A stretch of DNA of 53,882 nt from Cupriavidus pauculus (GTDB taxonomy: Bacteria; Pseudomonadota; Gammaproteobacteria; Burkholderiales; Burkholderiaceae). The notes below the pieces were generated by a model. That model saw only the letters and a program-made list of their open reading frames with translations, ran no database searches and had not been told where the DNA came from. The number at the start of each line of letters is the position of its first letter. Positions within the stretch are counted from its first letter, which is position 1. The translations under genes were made by a program, and so were the position numbers. The DNA lies in NCBI RefSeq assembly GCF_008801835.1, contig NZ_VZOW01000038.1, positions 1 through 53,882 on the forward strand. Reading direction: 5' to 3'. Below are positions 25,039 through 34,459 of the stretch, piece by piece.

Positions 25039-26864
25039 GATGGTGACCGAATCAGTTCGCGCCAGCCGAGCCGGCCACGCTGCCGGTACCAGGTGGCTTG
25101 CTGGGTGAGGCGCGCGGTGTCGCCATCGATCTGCCAAAGCTCAAGCCTGAACGCGTCGCGCGATGTTTTGCCGGCCGACGTATCCGCCCCGGTCGACGTG
25201 GCCGTCGATACGACGACCGGGGCGACCTCGCCGTCGAACGGCAGACCTGTCACCGCCGGTGCAATAGCGCCGTTGGCGTCGGTGGTGATCACGGATTCTC
25301 CCGTCGCGGCATCGACCAGATAGCTGCGTTGCCGGCCGTCTGGCGTCACGGTGGTGAAGCTCAAATGAACCGGCGTGGGTCCCTGCAGCGTTTCAATGCG
25401 CTCGCCTTCATGGGGCAGCCGGAGCGTCCAGCCGTTCTCCGATGTGGCCGCGCCGGCCTGATGGGTGCGCAGGACAACGCCGTCGCCATCGGCAAGCGCA
25501 TCAACCTGTGCCGGCATGCCGCGGCCGGGGCGATCGGGAATCGCGGAAAGATCTCCGCCCGAGCCGAACACCACGAGCGGGCCAGTGCCGGTTTGGATGA
25601 CGACAGGTGCCTCTGCCTGGCCCGGGGCCGGCGCCTGATGGCGATGCATGCAGGTCGCGGGCGAAGCGCTGTCGTTGCGGGAGAGATGATCAAGTCCGAA
25701 GCGCCAGAGCCGGCCGGTGTCGTCCACTACATAGGCGGCCTGGGACGTCCCGTCGACATTGCCGTTCACCGTGGTGGCAAGCAGATGGGCACTGACCGCG
25801 GGCGCGCCGCAGCCCGCGTCCGGCAAGCCGATGCGCGGCACGTTGCCGGACGCGGCCCAGAACTGGGGCGAGCGGTCGAGCGGCAGCAAGGCAATGCCAG
25901 CGCGCGCACTGGTCTCCACGTCAGGGGCAAGCGCGGCCACGACGGCCCAGCGGCGCACGCCATGCTCGATCCACATCGCGGCGCGGATCGGCCCGTCGCC
26001 CGAGATCGGCAGCGCTGGCGATGCGCCGACTTCCCAGAGCAATCCCAATTGACTGGCTTCGGCGTCCGGGTCGGAAATGTCGAGCACGAAAGCCGCGCCC
26101 GGCTGGGTGAATCGAGGCGTTTCACTGGCGGGAACGCCGCAAAGCAGCAGCGTGCGCCAGGTGCCCGCGGGATCCGCATCGACACTTTCGGGCCGCGGGC
26201 AGGGCGCGGCAGGGACGGGCCCATCGGCCGACGTCAGCGATGCGGCGCCAGCCAGCATTGCGTACGGCAGGTAGGCTGCGCGTTCGTCTCCGGACAGGGC
26301 ATCGAATTGATGAACCAGACCGTCGCGTGTGCCGAGCCATAGCGTCACCGGCCGCGACACATGGCGCCACCGATAATCGGCATGGCCAGGCTGCATGGGC
26401 AGCCATTGCGGCGGCAACACCAGATGAATGCGTGCGCCGCTGGCGCTGCCAAGCCGCGTATCGCGCGGCCGCAAGGATGTGTCCGTGCGGTCGCCGCGCA
26501 GCCATGCCAGACGGTTGGCGCCGTGCTCGGTTGGGTCCACGCTGTCCAGCGCCACTTTTGCCTCTGCGTCGATGGAATCCCAATGCAGTGCGCCAAGGTG
26601 CGCGCCGCCCAGATAGAGCTGCCGCGATGGCGTCTGGCGTTGATCGAGCTGGAACCCTGCCTCCCATTTCGTCAATACCGCAGACGAAGACGGTGACGCC
26701 GTGCGGAAGGCCAGCGCATGCAGTCTGCCGGTCCAGGGGAAGTCGCCGTTTGAAATGCGGTAGCCAAGCGGCAACTGGCCTGGCGGCGACGCGCAGAGCG
26801 TCACCGGGCTGATCGCCAATGCGATGGCGGTCAGGCCAAGATGGATTCGCTGGGAAATCCTCAT
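25035..26864 (-). CDS. Short PilY1-like protein (second cassette)
   Basis: 609 residues from ATG 26864 (MRISQRIHLGLTAIALA), with a Sec-type signal peptide ending near TLCASPP. It corresponds mainly to the C-terminal beta-propeller half of PilY1 (LWLGTRDGLVHQFDALSGDE, AAYVVDDTGRLWRFGL) and lacks the large N-terminal region present in the 1290-residue PilY1 of the first cassette. The position in the gene order (after PilX, before PilE) supports homology. It overlaps PilX2 by 4 bp (ATGA) and PilE2 by 4 bp. Probably a tip adhesin or an assembly factor of a specialised pilus; function not shown. Confidence 0.75.
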   Translation of the reverse strand: MRISQRIHLGLTAIALAISPVTLCASPPGQLPLGYRISNGDFPWTGRLHALAFRTASPSSSAVLTKWEAGFQLDQRQTPSRQLYLGGAHLGALHWDSIDAEAKVALDSVDPTEHGANRLAWLRGDRTDTSLRPRDTRLGSASGARIHLVLPPQWLPMQPGHADYRWRHVSRPVTLWLGTRDGLVHQFDALSGDERAAYLPYAMLAGAASLTSADGPVPAAPCPRPESVDADPAGTWRTLLLCGVPASETPRFTQPGAAFVLDISDPDAEASQLGLLWEVGASPALPISGDGPIRAAMWIEHGVRRWAVVAALAPDVETSARAGIALLPLDRSPQFWAASGNVPRIGLPDAGCGAPAVSAHLLATTVNGNVDGTSQAAYVVDDTGRLWRFGLDHLSRNDSASPATCMHRHQAPAPGQAEAPVVIQTGTGPLVVFGSGGDLSAIPDRPGRGMPAQVDALADGDGVVLRTHQAGAATSENGWTLRLPHEGERIETLQGPTPVHLSFTTVTPDGRQRSYLVDAATGESVITTDANGAIAPAVTGLPFDGEVAPVVVSTATSTGADTSAGKTSRDAFRLELWQIDGDTARLTQQATWYRQRGRLGWRELIRSPS

Positions 26865-27430
26865 GGTTGAAACTCCGTTTGCAATACCACGCGTACCGAA
26901 GGATCGCGACCTACACCCAACGCGACGATGCGGAAGACGGGCCATGCGTCGCGTGTGGGCGACGGAGCGTCGTCCCGCAGTTCGATCAGATAGCGGGGCA
27001 GGGTCGTGGCACCGATCACGTCGGGCGGCAACGGTGGAAGTTGTGCACCGGTAAACGTACCCAGTGCAACGCCAAGGTTGCGGCTTGCGATGCTGGCCGA
27101 GCTGCCGTCCAGCCAGGCTTGCCACGCGGCGTCCCGGCCGCTGGTGCGACACAGGCCTGCCTGTGCGCCTTCACCGCAGGCGCCAGGGGCGGGCCATACC
27201 GCGAATCGGTCGTCGTCGCCATGCGCGGCGGCAACGAGATCCGACTCGCCGTCGAGCAACGCGGCCTCCGCTGCGCGAAACGCGATCTCGCGATCCAACT
27301 GCTGGCTTGCCAATTGGCGGCCCATCATGAGAAAGAGCGTAATGGCGGCACTGATCGACGCCATCAGCAACATCAGCATGGCGACGAAGGCAATCAGGGC
27401 GGCGACTGTTTGTGGACGTGGCTTCAGCAC
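26861..27430 (-). CDS. PilX-like minor pilin (second cassette)
   Basis: About 189 residues from GTG 27430, which has GGAGG four bases upstream and overlaps the stop of the pilW-like gene; ATG 27445 is the alternative. A long hydrophobic helix (TVAALIAFVAMLMLLMASIS) is followed by LDREIAFRAAEAALLDGE, the PilX/GspK-type signature also seen in the first-cassette PilX (FEIAYQAAEAALYDAE). PRYLIELRDD near the C-terminus matches PRYLIELLPD there. Confidence 0.82.
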   Translation of the reverse strand: MLKPRPQTVAALIAFVAMLMLLMASISAAITLFLMMGRQLASQQLDREIAFRAAEAALLDGESDLVAAAHGDDDRFAVWPAPGACGEGAQAGLCRTSGRDAAWQAWLDGSSASIASRNLGVALGTFTGAQLPPLPPDVIGATTLPRYLIELRDDAPSPTRDAWPVFRIVALGVGRDPSVRVVLQTEFQP

Positions 27431-28356
27431 TTGGCCTCCATGCATGGCGATGGATTGCGCAGCCGGATCGTGGTCGAGAAGACGCGACGGCGCACCGGTG
27501 AGCGAGCCGGCGGTTGGAACGACGAATCCACCGATGCGTCGCCGTCGGCCTGGGAAGGGAAAAGCTGCAGGACTGTCACGGGATAGGGCTGGGCAGTGCG
27601 GCGGTCGCCTCGCACCACCATCGAGATTTGCACGGCGCGCACGCGATGCCACGCCCCCTCGCCCAGTTCTTGCACAGTGCGAGCGGGAATAAAGCGGTCG
27701 GGGTTGCCGTCGTCGTCCATGTCCACGCCATAGCGCAATTGCATGGTTTCGACGCCGCGCACCAGCGTGCCTGCGGTGTAGGCGTTGGTCAGCACACGGT
27801 TGCCTTGCCGCGTGGGGTAGCGGCACAGCAACTGCGGCACGCCGTCGCTGGCCTTGCCGATATAGAACAGATTGGTGGCGGCGTGGTACGGCAGCGGGGC
27901 GTCATCGGCGGGCGTAGCTGTCGCGGGCAGCGCGTAGCCGCTGCAATCGCTCATCGTGCCGTCAGGCAATGTGTTATCCGTCGGCAGGCCGCTGCCGGAT
28001 ACGCGCACGAGCACTGCGTCGCTGGCGGCCACTCCGGAACGGGTGCACTGCATCTGCGGCTGTGATGACAACTGTCCGCAATCGTCGCGGCCTTCGATTG
28101 GCGCATCGGGCGCTGGATGTGCGGCCGACATCGACACATGGGCGGGTATCCATCCCGCCTGCCGAACGGCGTGCGCGATGATTGCAAGGGCGCGCTGCCC
28201 GCGTTCCTCTATCAGTACGCTATCGGCCGTTACCGCATAGCTATCGCGCAGCACCTGGAAAGTGGCGAGCGCCGCCACGGAGGCAATCATGGCGAGGGAT
28301 ATCCCCACCATTACGCTGACCAGCGCGAAGCCGCATTTGCGGCGAGCTCCGGTCAT
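27424..28356 (-). CDS. PilW-like minor pilin (second cassette)
   Basis: 310 residues from ATG 28356. The prepilin-like N-terminus is RRKCG then FALVSVMVGISLAMIASVAAL, where +5 is Ser instead of the usual Glu. The body shares LIEERGQRALAIIAHAVRQAGW, LVRGVETMQLRYGVDMDDDGNPD and VRAVQISMVVRGD with the first-cassette PilW, so the two are paralogues. It overlaps pilV2 by 4 bp and pilX2 by 7 bp. Confidence 0.85.
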   Translation of the reverse strand: MTGARRKCGFALVSVMVGISLAMIASVAALATFQVLRDSYAVTADSVLIEERGQRALAIIAHAVRQAGWIPAHVSMSAAHPAPDAPIEGRDDCGQLSSQPQMQCTRSGVAASDAVLVRVSGSGLPTDNTLPDGTMSDCSGYALPATATPADDAPLPYHAATNLFYIGKASDGVPQLLCRYPTRQGNRVLTNAYTAGTLVRGVETMQLRYGVDMDDDGNPDRFIPARTVQELGEGAWHRVRAVQISMVVRGDRRTAQPYPVTVLQLFPSQADGDASVDSSFQPPARSPVRRRVFSTTIRLRNPSPCMEAKC

Positions 28357-28751
28357 GGCGACACCCACAACGCGATGCCCGCGAGCGGTTGCTTTCCCGC
28401 GCCGATTTCTGTCGTCGTATCGGGGGACAAGCCGGCGACTGCAACACGATGGCCCGGCGTGCATCCGGCGCCGACAGTCGGCGCATCACATAGCGCAACG
28501 CGCTGCGGATCGCCACCGACCAGCGGCCACGTAGCGTCGCCCGCTTCGGCGCGTTCTGCCGCCAACTGAAGCGTTGCGGTAAGTTGCTCGTGATCGCCGG
28601 ACCAGCGCAGCCAGTGGCTGCCGAGCACGGCCAGCGGCATCACGCCAAGACTGATCAGCGCGATGCAGAGCAGCGACTCGAACAACACGTGCCCCGCATG
28701 GCGAGAACGTGAGCCCAGTGAGACGGCACGGGGAAATTTGGTGGAACACAT
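28353..28751 (-). CDS. PilV-like minor pilin (second cassette)
   Basis: 132 residues from ATG 28751. Prepilin signal RHAG then HVLFESLLCIALISLGVMPLAVLG, with Gly -1 and Glu +5, followed by a short globular part. It is markedly shorter than PilV of the first cassette (199 residues). First gene of the second V-W-X-Y1-E-T cassette; 134 bp separate it from the first cassette's FimT gene, possibly containing its own promoter. Confidence 0.8.
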   Translation of the reverse strand: MCSTKFPRAVSLGSRSRHAGHVLFESLLCIALISLGVMPLAVLGSHWLRWSGDHEQLTATLQLAAERAEAGDATWPLVGGDPQRVALCDAPTVGAGCTPGHRVAVAGLSPDTTTEIGAGKQPLAGIALWVSP

Positions 28752-28885
28752 GGTGCATCGGTTCAGAGAGAACGGATGCCCACGATAGCGGCTAGCGAGG
28801 GGTTAAAACGTGTCCGTTTGTTGAGGGCTTGCGTCAGTGTGTTTCCGAATGGATATCGGATACGGCGGGCGTGTGACCGGATGCA

Positions 28886-29434
28886 TCACGGCATCGTGCA
28901 GGTGGTCGTGTCGATAGAAGGATTGCAGACGCGTGCGCGGCCCAGCAAGCTGATTTCCACCACGCGCTGTGCTTCGGAAATGGCAAAGCCGACCGTCATC
29001 GCCATCTGGGCCTTGGTGGCCGCTGTCTGCGAATAGCCGACCGGCGAAAACGAGATCGAGCCCAGGCCCTGTGGTGTGGTCGCGACGGTGATCGACATGT
29101 CGGCAGGCGGCTGATCGGATTCGGAAATCAGCGTGTCGATGCCTTCCTCGTAAGTGCCGTTTGGCGACGCATGCTCGTTGAAGACCTGCCAGCCGTTTTT
29201 CCAGTCGCCGCCCAGTGGCGCCACGGTGACATAGCTGTTGGTGGCCGCCGCGGTGGTCCGCGCCTTTGACACCGCCGAGTTGAAACTGTTTGCCGTCGTC
29301 ATCACGCGATTGCTGCGGATCAGGCCCGACATGCTGGGTACCGCGAATCCGACCAGCACCGCGCCAACCACCAGCGTGATCATCAGCTCGAGTAACGTGA
29401 AGCCGCGCATGCGGCGGGCGTGGATCGGGGGCAT
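28886..29434 (-). CDS. fimT: FimT/FimU-type minor pilin (first cassette)
   Basis: 182 residues from ATG 29434. Classic prepilin start RRMRG then FTLLELMITLVVGAVLVGFAVP (Gly -1, Glu +5), then a GspH/FimT globular domain with a disulfide-type C-terminus (VCNPSIDTTTC). It initiates assembly and forms part of the pilus tip complex with PilVWX and PilY1. It starts 5 bp after pilE on the same strand. Confidence 0.9.
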   Translation of the reverse strand: MPPIHARRMRGFTLLELMITLVVGAVLVGFAVPSMSGLIRSNRVMTTANSFNSAVSKARTTAAATNSYVTVAPLGGDWKNGWQVFNEHASPNGTYEEGIDTLISESDQPPADMSITVATTPQGLGSISFSPVGYSQTAATKAQMAMTVGFAISEAQRVVEISLLGRARVCNPSIDTTTCTMP

Positions 29435-29439
29435 CGCGG

Positions 29440-29892
29440 TCACCAGCAATTTGCGGTTTGGGAATACGTGGTGCCGTTGGCCATGTTGTTCTTCTGGCCG
29501 TTGGTTCGCAGCACTAACGTTCCACATGTGGCGTCGGTACGCCTTGGGATGGCCTGAAGCTCGATGCATTGGCCATTGTTGGTGCCGGGACACTGGATGG
29601 CGCGGATGTCATAGTTGCTGCCGTTGCTGGCATCGCCCGAAAACGTCTGGTAACCGTTCCAGATGGTGGCATCGGTGCTCGATGTGTAGTACGTGTTGAC
29701 CTGCGAGTAGTGTCGCTCGAACAGTTGCATGCTGCTCATCAACGCTGCCTTCGCTTCGGTGCGGCGTCCCTTGAGAATGAACTCCTGGTAGGACGGATAG
29801 GCGAACGCGCACAGGATGCCGATGATGGTGACCGTGGTCATCAATTCCGCGAGCGTGAAGCCGCTTTGGCGGCGTTTGATATGGCTTGTCAT
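29440..29892 (-). CDS. pilE: Type IV pilin PilE-like (first cassette)
   Basis: 150 residues. Prepilin signal KRRQSG then FTLAELMTTVTIIGILCAFAYPSYQ, with Gly -1 and Glu +5. The C-terminal domain carries cysteines in AIQCPGTNNGQCIEL and TCGTLVLRTNGQ and ends SQTANCW, as in PilE minor pilins of the pilVWXY1E cluster. It is probably a minor pilin rather than the major subunit PilA, given its place between pilY1 and fimT. Confidence 0.9.
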   Translation of the reverse strand: MTSHIKRRQSGFTLAELMTTVTIIGILCAFAYPSYQEFILKGRRTEAKAALMSSMQLFERHYSQVNTYYTSSTDATIWNGYQTFSGDASNGSNYDIRAIQCPGTNNGQCIELQAIPRRTDATCGTLVLRTNGQKNNMANGTTYSQTANCW

Positions 29893-29904
29893 GGCGGCTT
29901 TCTG

Positions 29905-32900
29905 TCAGTTCGCAATCGTGAAGTTACGCACCTCGCGCCAGCTTGTGCGGCCCGGCCGGCTGTTGGAATCGAGCGGCGGCGAAGTGGTGGCCGCGCCAGA
30001 CGTACCGAAACCGATGACCTGCGTCCGCGTCGTCTGGGGCAAGCCGCCTACCGAGTCGCGGGCGCCCACGGTGACATTGGTGATGATGATCGACGGCGCG
30101 CCAAGCAGGCCGATGGTCGACAGATAGCCCGAAATGCCGAGCGTTGGCAGGCCGGTCAGCGTGTTCAGCGCGTAGCTGCGGCTGCCCCCGGACGTGCCGC
30201 AGGTGCCCGTGGCGGTGTAGATCGAATTGAAGTAGACCAGCCCGCCCGATACCACCGCGGACGTGATCTGCCGCTCGGTGGTGTCAAGAAAATCGATCAC
30301 CCAACCCGGTTTGCGTGGCGCGACATAGCCCGGCGCTGCCGCGCTGCCCGAGTACTGGATCGATTTGCCGCTGTCGTAGTAGCTCAAGGTCAGCTTGTTG
30401 AGCTTGCTGCGATCGCTGACATAGTTGGTGCCGCCGCCATCGTAGATGCCGTAGAAGGAATTTGTCTGGGCGGTGGCGGCGTTGGTGTCGGCCAGCTCGT
30501 AATATTTGCCGGTGCCGAACAGCACCATGTAGCCGGCCGGCGCATACACGACTTGCGGTTGCATCGTGATCGGCTGGCGGGCGCCTGTCGGCGAGGTGGC
30601 CACGAACATCGGCTTGCCCGGTGCGCCGCCATAGGCGGGCAGGGCGCCGCCGGCGTTGGCGTTCCAGGTGTCCGGGGTGCCGGTCAGAGTGAACTTCCAC
30701 AGATTGCCCTGCAGATCGCCGGCATACGCGGCGAGCGCCGCGCCGCTGACCTGCGTGATCAAGGCGGGCGTGCTCAGGCCGTTGGCTGTGGCCGTGGTGG
30801 AAGGCGAGGGCGTAACGATCTTCCAGTAGTTGCCATTGAGCGACCATGCGGCGCCCGGCGCCTTGTCCAGCGACAGGATGAACAGCACGCTCGGTGCATT
30901 GGAATTGGCGGAGCCGTCCGGCTGATTCGAGTTCAGGCCGTTGCCGACGATCACATACCATTTGTAGAGCGGCTGGTTGCTGCTGTCATAGCCGCTAAGC
31001 AACTTTGCAAATACTGGCGTACCCATGACGTTGCCCATGTCGGCATCGTCCTTGTCGGTAAATTCCCAGATCACGTTCGAAGCGTTGAAGGCCGCGCCGC
31101 TGAGGCTGCCGACCGGATCCGTGACATCGAGCGCATACACGCCCTGCGCGCCGCCGCCGAAGCCGCCGGCGAGCACTGACTTCCAGTTGCCGCCGACCTG
31201 GACGTCCGAGACGACCGGCGTAGCGTCGACATAGGCGCGATGGTTGTACGTCGGCGAAGTCAGCTGCGTCAGGTTGTTGAACACTGCGTTGGGCACGTAG
31301 GCGAAGACCTCATCGCCGGTTGTCGCGTTGAAGCCGTGCACCATGCCGTCGTTGGCCCCGACGTAGAGCATCGGCGTGCGCGCGACGTACTTCGATAAGA
31401 AGGTGCTGTAGCCTGCGCCCGTGCGCGAAGGCGACGGCGCGCCGACATACAGCGGCCCGGAGTTGATGATGTCCCCGAACACGGTTTTGCGCCCGCGGAA
31501 TACACCGCCGTTGCCCAGGCTGTCGGCTTCGAGGCTGCGATCGCCGCGCAGGTAATCGACGCGTTGCTGGCCACGGCCGTCGCTGGTGCCGGTGCCGGGA
31601 TTCAGGTTCAGCGCGTCTTGCTGCGTCTTGCCGAGATTGCCCCACGCGAATGCCGTGCCCGCGCCGGTCGTGCTGCTGAGGGTGAAGATCGAGCGCGAGG
31701 AAAAGCTGCGTGCCGTCAGCTTGGCGCCGGCTTCCCAGGCCGATGTCGAGGAAATCGACACGGTGCCGTCGGGCGCCTTGGTCAATGGAAATGCATTGAG
31801 CTTGCCGTTCCACTGCTGGTCGAAGCCCGGCGTGTAGACGTAGCCGCTATCGACGATGCGGGTGCTGCTGAGCGCCACGCCGGACAGCGTGCCCGCGGAA
31901 CTGGTGATCTGGGTGAACACCTGCTTGATCGCGTTGATCATCTGCGCCGGCTGGCTGGCCAGGAACCAGTTCGACGGAATGTTCGAACCGGCGGGCGCCG
32001 CTTCCCACTCGGTGTTGTTGGTCACCACGGTGCCGCCGGGGCCCAGGGTCTTGAACGGATTGCCGTCCTTGTTGCCGCCATCGGACGTCTCTTCCTTGAA
32101 TCCGCCGTATTTGGCGGCCAGGAAGATCTGGCTCTGGCGTTGGGTGCTGCCGACCGTGCCGTTGCCGTTCTCGTTCACGTCGATGCCGAACGTCGTCACG
32201 CGCGCATCGGGCATGGTTGGCCGGAAGGACGACGTGTGCGCCCAGTAGGCGACGCCGGCCATGTAATAGGTGGAATTGCTGGAAGTCGGGTGATTCTTGG
32301 TGCCGAGGTTCGTGAACGACGAATCCAGCGGATTGGCGTTGCCCGCGGCAGGTGTGTTGGTTTCCAGCGCACCGACCTTGTTGGTCCAGTCGACCACGTT
32401 GAAGTTGCTCCAGCTGTCGGCGGCGCGCGCCGGATCGCCCTGGTTGGCGATGCCGTTGCCGGGGATGTAGTGATCCTGGTGAGTGTTGATATCGCCGATT
32501 GTCAGCACGTAGTTGCGTTGGCAACTGTTCAGCAGCGGATCGGTCCAGGTCGTATAGACCGGAAAGTTATCCGCGTATGCCGTGGTGATGTTGTTGATGG
32601 CTTCGGGCGTGGGGCCGTCAGGGTGGTTTTGCAGGTAGCGGATGCTCTCGTAGTACAGCTCGCTCAGCGGATCGTAGGTCTTGTAACTGCCGACAGGGTT
32701 GTCGGTTGGCTTGCCGAGATCGGTCACCATCGTGCGGCCGAACTTGTTCAGGTAGTTGATCACGCCGCTGTTGCCGGTGGTGGCGTCGTTCAACGGGTTT
32801 TGCAGCAGGACGCCATAGGCGTCCCATTCCTTGGCCGGATTGGCGATGGTGTTGAGCGAAGCGTTGACGGCGTTATCGCCGAGATACTTCATCGGGGCCC

Positions 32901-33777
32901 GTAGCACGCCGCCATAACGCTCGTTCTGGGCCAGTTTCGAGTTGTTGGTGGGATCGTTGAGGTAGCCGAAGGCGGCAAAGCGCACGCGGTCGGCATTGCG
33001 CTGCATTTCACCGACAGGCTTGTAGTTCGTCCCATCGTAGCTGTAGCAAAGGTCGGTGCGGGTGGTGGCCTCGTTGCTGTCGCAAACCTGCACCTGAACG
33101 CGGAAGCCGCGTCGTTCGGTCACCGCGCCCTTTTTGTCCGTAACGTCGGCATATTTGCCCAGGCTTGTGCAGTTGGCCGTGGAATCGTCGGCATCGGAAA
33201 AATAGATGTGATTGCCGCATGACGCCATGTAAAGCTTGTTGTAGCTGAACGGGGTGACCTTGCTGGGTGCGCTGGTGGTGCCGTTGCCGTCGATGCTCTT
33301 GAGCGGAAAGTAGCTGCCGCTCTTGAAGAAGTCGGCGCGCAGCATCGCGCGCTGCAGTACGGTCTGCGTACGGGTGTCGATTACCCGGTCGCCGCCGGTC
33401 ATGGCGAGACGGAGTTCGTCGATCGCCGATGCGGACGCCCAGTTCATGAAGTTGCCACTGAAGGCGCTTGAGCATTCATGATTGCTGGATGCGGCGCCGG
33501 AAATCGTGAAGTAGCCATTCGTGGCGTTGTACGTGTAGCACTTCGTATTGTTGAAGTAGCCGAGGTAGTTTTGCGACTTGTCGTACGCGCTCCGATAGGC
33601 CGCACCAGTGGTCGGAAACTCCACCGACAGCGTGAGCATCAGGTTGGGGTGGATGTTCTGCGACTGGCCATAGAGCGGGGTGCTCGAGATCGAGACGGTC
33701 GGTACGGTCGTGGCTGCAGACAACAGCGTGCACCAGAGCATGGCGCAGGCGACGAATAATCGGTGTTGGATCTTCAT
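29905..33777 (-). CDS. pilY1: Type IV pilus tip adhesin/biogenesis factor PilY1
   Basis: 1290 residues from ATG 33777 (MKIQHRLFVACAMLWCTLLSAA, a Sec signal peptide). The N-terminal two thirds are variable. A calcium-loop-like segment DVNENGNGTVG lies near residue 530. The C-terminal beta-propeller (about 830-1230) shows MLYVGANDGMVHGFNATTGDE, VYALDVTDP, WEFTDKDDADMGNVMG and LQGNLWKFTLTG, all typical of PilY1. With PilVWX it primes pilus assembly and mediates adhesion and surface sensing. 12 bp separate it from pilE. Confidence 0.93.
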   Translation of the reverse strand: MKIQHRLFVACAMLWCTLLSAATTVPTVSISSTPLYGQSQNIHPNLMLTLSVEFPTTGAAYRSAYDKSQNYLGYFNNTKCYTYNATNGYFTISGAASSNHECSSAFSGNFMNWASASAIDELRLAMTGGDRVIDTRTQTVLQRAMLRADFFKSGSYFPLKSIDGNGTTSAPSKVTPFSYNKLYMASCGNHIYFSDADDSTANCTSLGKYADVTDKKGAVTERRGFRVQVQVCDSNEATTRTDLCYSYDGTNYKPVGEMQRNADRVRFAAFGYLNDPTNNSKLAQNERYGGVLRAPMKYLGDNAVNASLNTIANPAKEWDAYGVLLQNPLNDATTGNSGVINYLNKFGRTMVTDLGKPTDNPVGSYKTYDPLSELYYESIRYLQNHPDGPTPEAINNITTAYADNFPVYTTWTDPLLNSCQRNYVLTIGDINTHQDHYIPGNGIANQGDPARAADSWSNFNVVDWTNKVGALETNTPAAGNANPLDSSFTNLGTKNHPTSSNSTYYMAGVAYWAHTSSFRPTMPDARVTTFGIDVNENGNGTVGSTQRQSQIFLAAKYGGFKEETSDGGNKDGNPFKTLGPGGTVVTNNTEWEAAPAGSNIPSNWFLASQPAQMINAIKQVFTQITSSAGTLSGVALSSTRIVDSGYVYTPGFDQQWNGKLNAFPLTKAPDGTVSISSTSAWEAGAKLTARSFSSRSIFTLSSTTGAGTAFAWGNLGKTQQDALNLNPGTGTSDGRGQQRVDYLRGDRSLEADSLGNGGVFRGRKTVFGDIINSGPLYVGAPSPSRTGAGYSTFLSKYVARTPMLYVGANDGMVHGFNATTGDEVFAYVPNAVFNNLTQLTSPTYNHRAYVDATPVVSDVQVGGNWKSVLAGGFGGGAQGVYALDVTDPVGSLSGAAFNASNVIWEFTDKDDADMGNVMGTPVFAKLLSGYDSSNQPLYKWYVIVGNGLNSNQPDGSANSNAPSVLFILSLDKAPGAAWSLNGNYWKIVTPSPSTTATANGLSTPALITQVSGAALAAYAGDLQGNLWKFTLTGTPDTWNANAGGALPAYGGAPGKPMFVATSPTGARQPITMQPQVVYAPAGYMVLFGTGKYYELADTNAATAQTNSFYGIYDGGGTNYVSDRSKLNKLTLSYYDSGKSIQYSGSAAAPGYVAPRKPGWVIDFLDTTERQITSAVVSGGLVYFNSIYTATGTCGTSGGSRSYALNTLTGLPTLGISGYLSTIGLLGAPSIIITNVTVGARDSVGGLPQTTRTQVIGFGTSGAATTSPPLDSNSRPGRTSWREVRNFTIAN

Positions 33778-33820
33778 GAATGCGTTCCCGGTTTTGTGGG
33801 GGCAGACGAAGGCAAGGGGC

Positions 33821-34459
33821 TCAGGAGTCGGACTTGCGATAGATCGACTGGACCATTGCACGCGTGGTGTCGTTGGGTCCGAATCCGATGGCAGTGATCC
33901 GGTAGAGATAACGTTTGGCCGCGTCGTTGCTGGCCGACCTGCCGTTCGAACTATCGGGCAGCAGCTCGATCAGGTAACGCGGCTTGCGGGCCGGCGTGAG
34001 ACCCGATCCCGTCGGATATTGGCGCCCCGTGAACGTGCCGTATTCCACGGTGCTGTTGCCGGTTGCGGCCGTCCAGTCGATGGTGTTCCAGATCGGCTCG
34101 CCGGTCCCGCGGAAGGTATCGCACAGGCCGAGGTATGGCGATGGCGCCGCGGTGCCGGTGTTGCAGCCGCCCGCGAGGAATCCCACGGGCTTGTCCGGCG
34201 CGAAAATGCTCGACCGGCTCTTTGCCGCTACGGCGCCCTGAATATCGATTTCGGCGTCATACAGCGCCGCTTCCGCCGCCTGATATGCGATTTCGAAGTC
34301 GCGCTGGTTGCGCGTGGAGCGCTTGGTGTCGAGCGCAAGGCGCGCGCCGCCCAGCGCCAGCAGCGTGATCACCAGCAGCATGATCACAGCGGTAATCAGC
34401 GCGATGCCTGTGGGGCGACGCGAGCGGTGGAGCCTCGCGGGTCGGATGGCCATTAGCAT
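33821..34459 (-). CDS. pilX: Minor pilin PilX (first cassette)
   Basis: 212 residues from ATG 34459; ATG 34453, which overlaps the pilW stop in TAATG, is equally possible. RRPTG then IALITAVIMLLVITLLALGGARL without Glu5, followed by QRDFEIAYQAAEAALYDAE, is the usual PilX layout. It ends with PRYLIELLPD and a mixed alpha/beta domain. Forms the tip-priming complex with PilV, PilW and PilY1. Confidence 0.92.
   Translation of the reverse strand: MLMAIRPARLHRSRRPTGIALITAVIMLLVITLLALGGARLALDTKRSTRNQRDFEIAYQAAEAALYDAEIDIQGAVAAKSRSSIFAPDKPVGFLAGGCNTGTAAPSPYLGLCDTFRGTGEPIWNTIDWTAATGNSTVEYGTFTGRQYPTGSGLTPARKPRYLIELLPDSSNGRSASNDAAKRYLYRITAIGFGPNDTTRAMVQSIYRKSDS

Noticed and set aside
30284..30961. 225-residue alternative frame inside pilY1
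   Set aside because: Overlaps the clear PilY1 propeller and has low-complexity composition.
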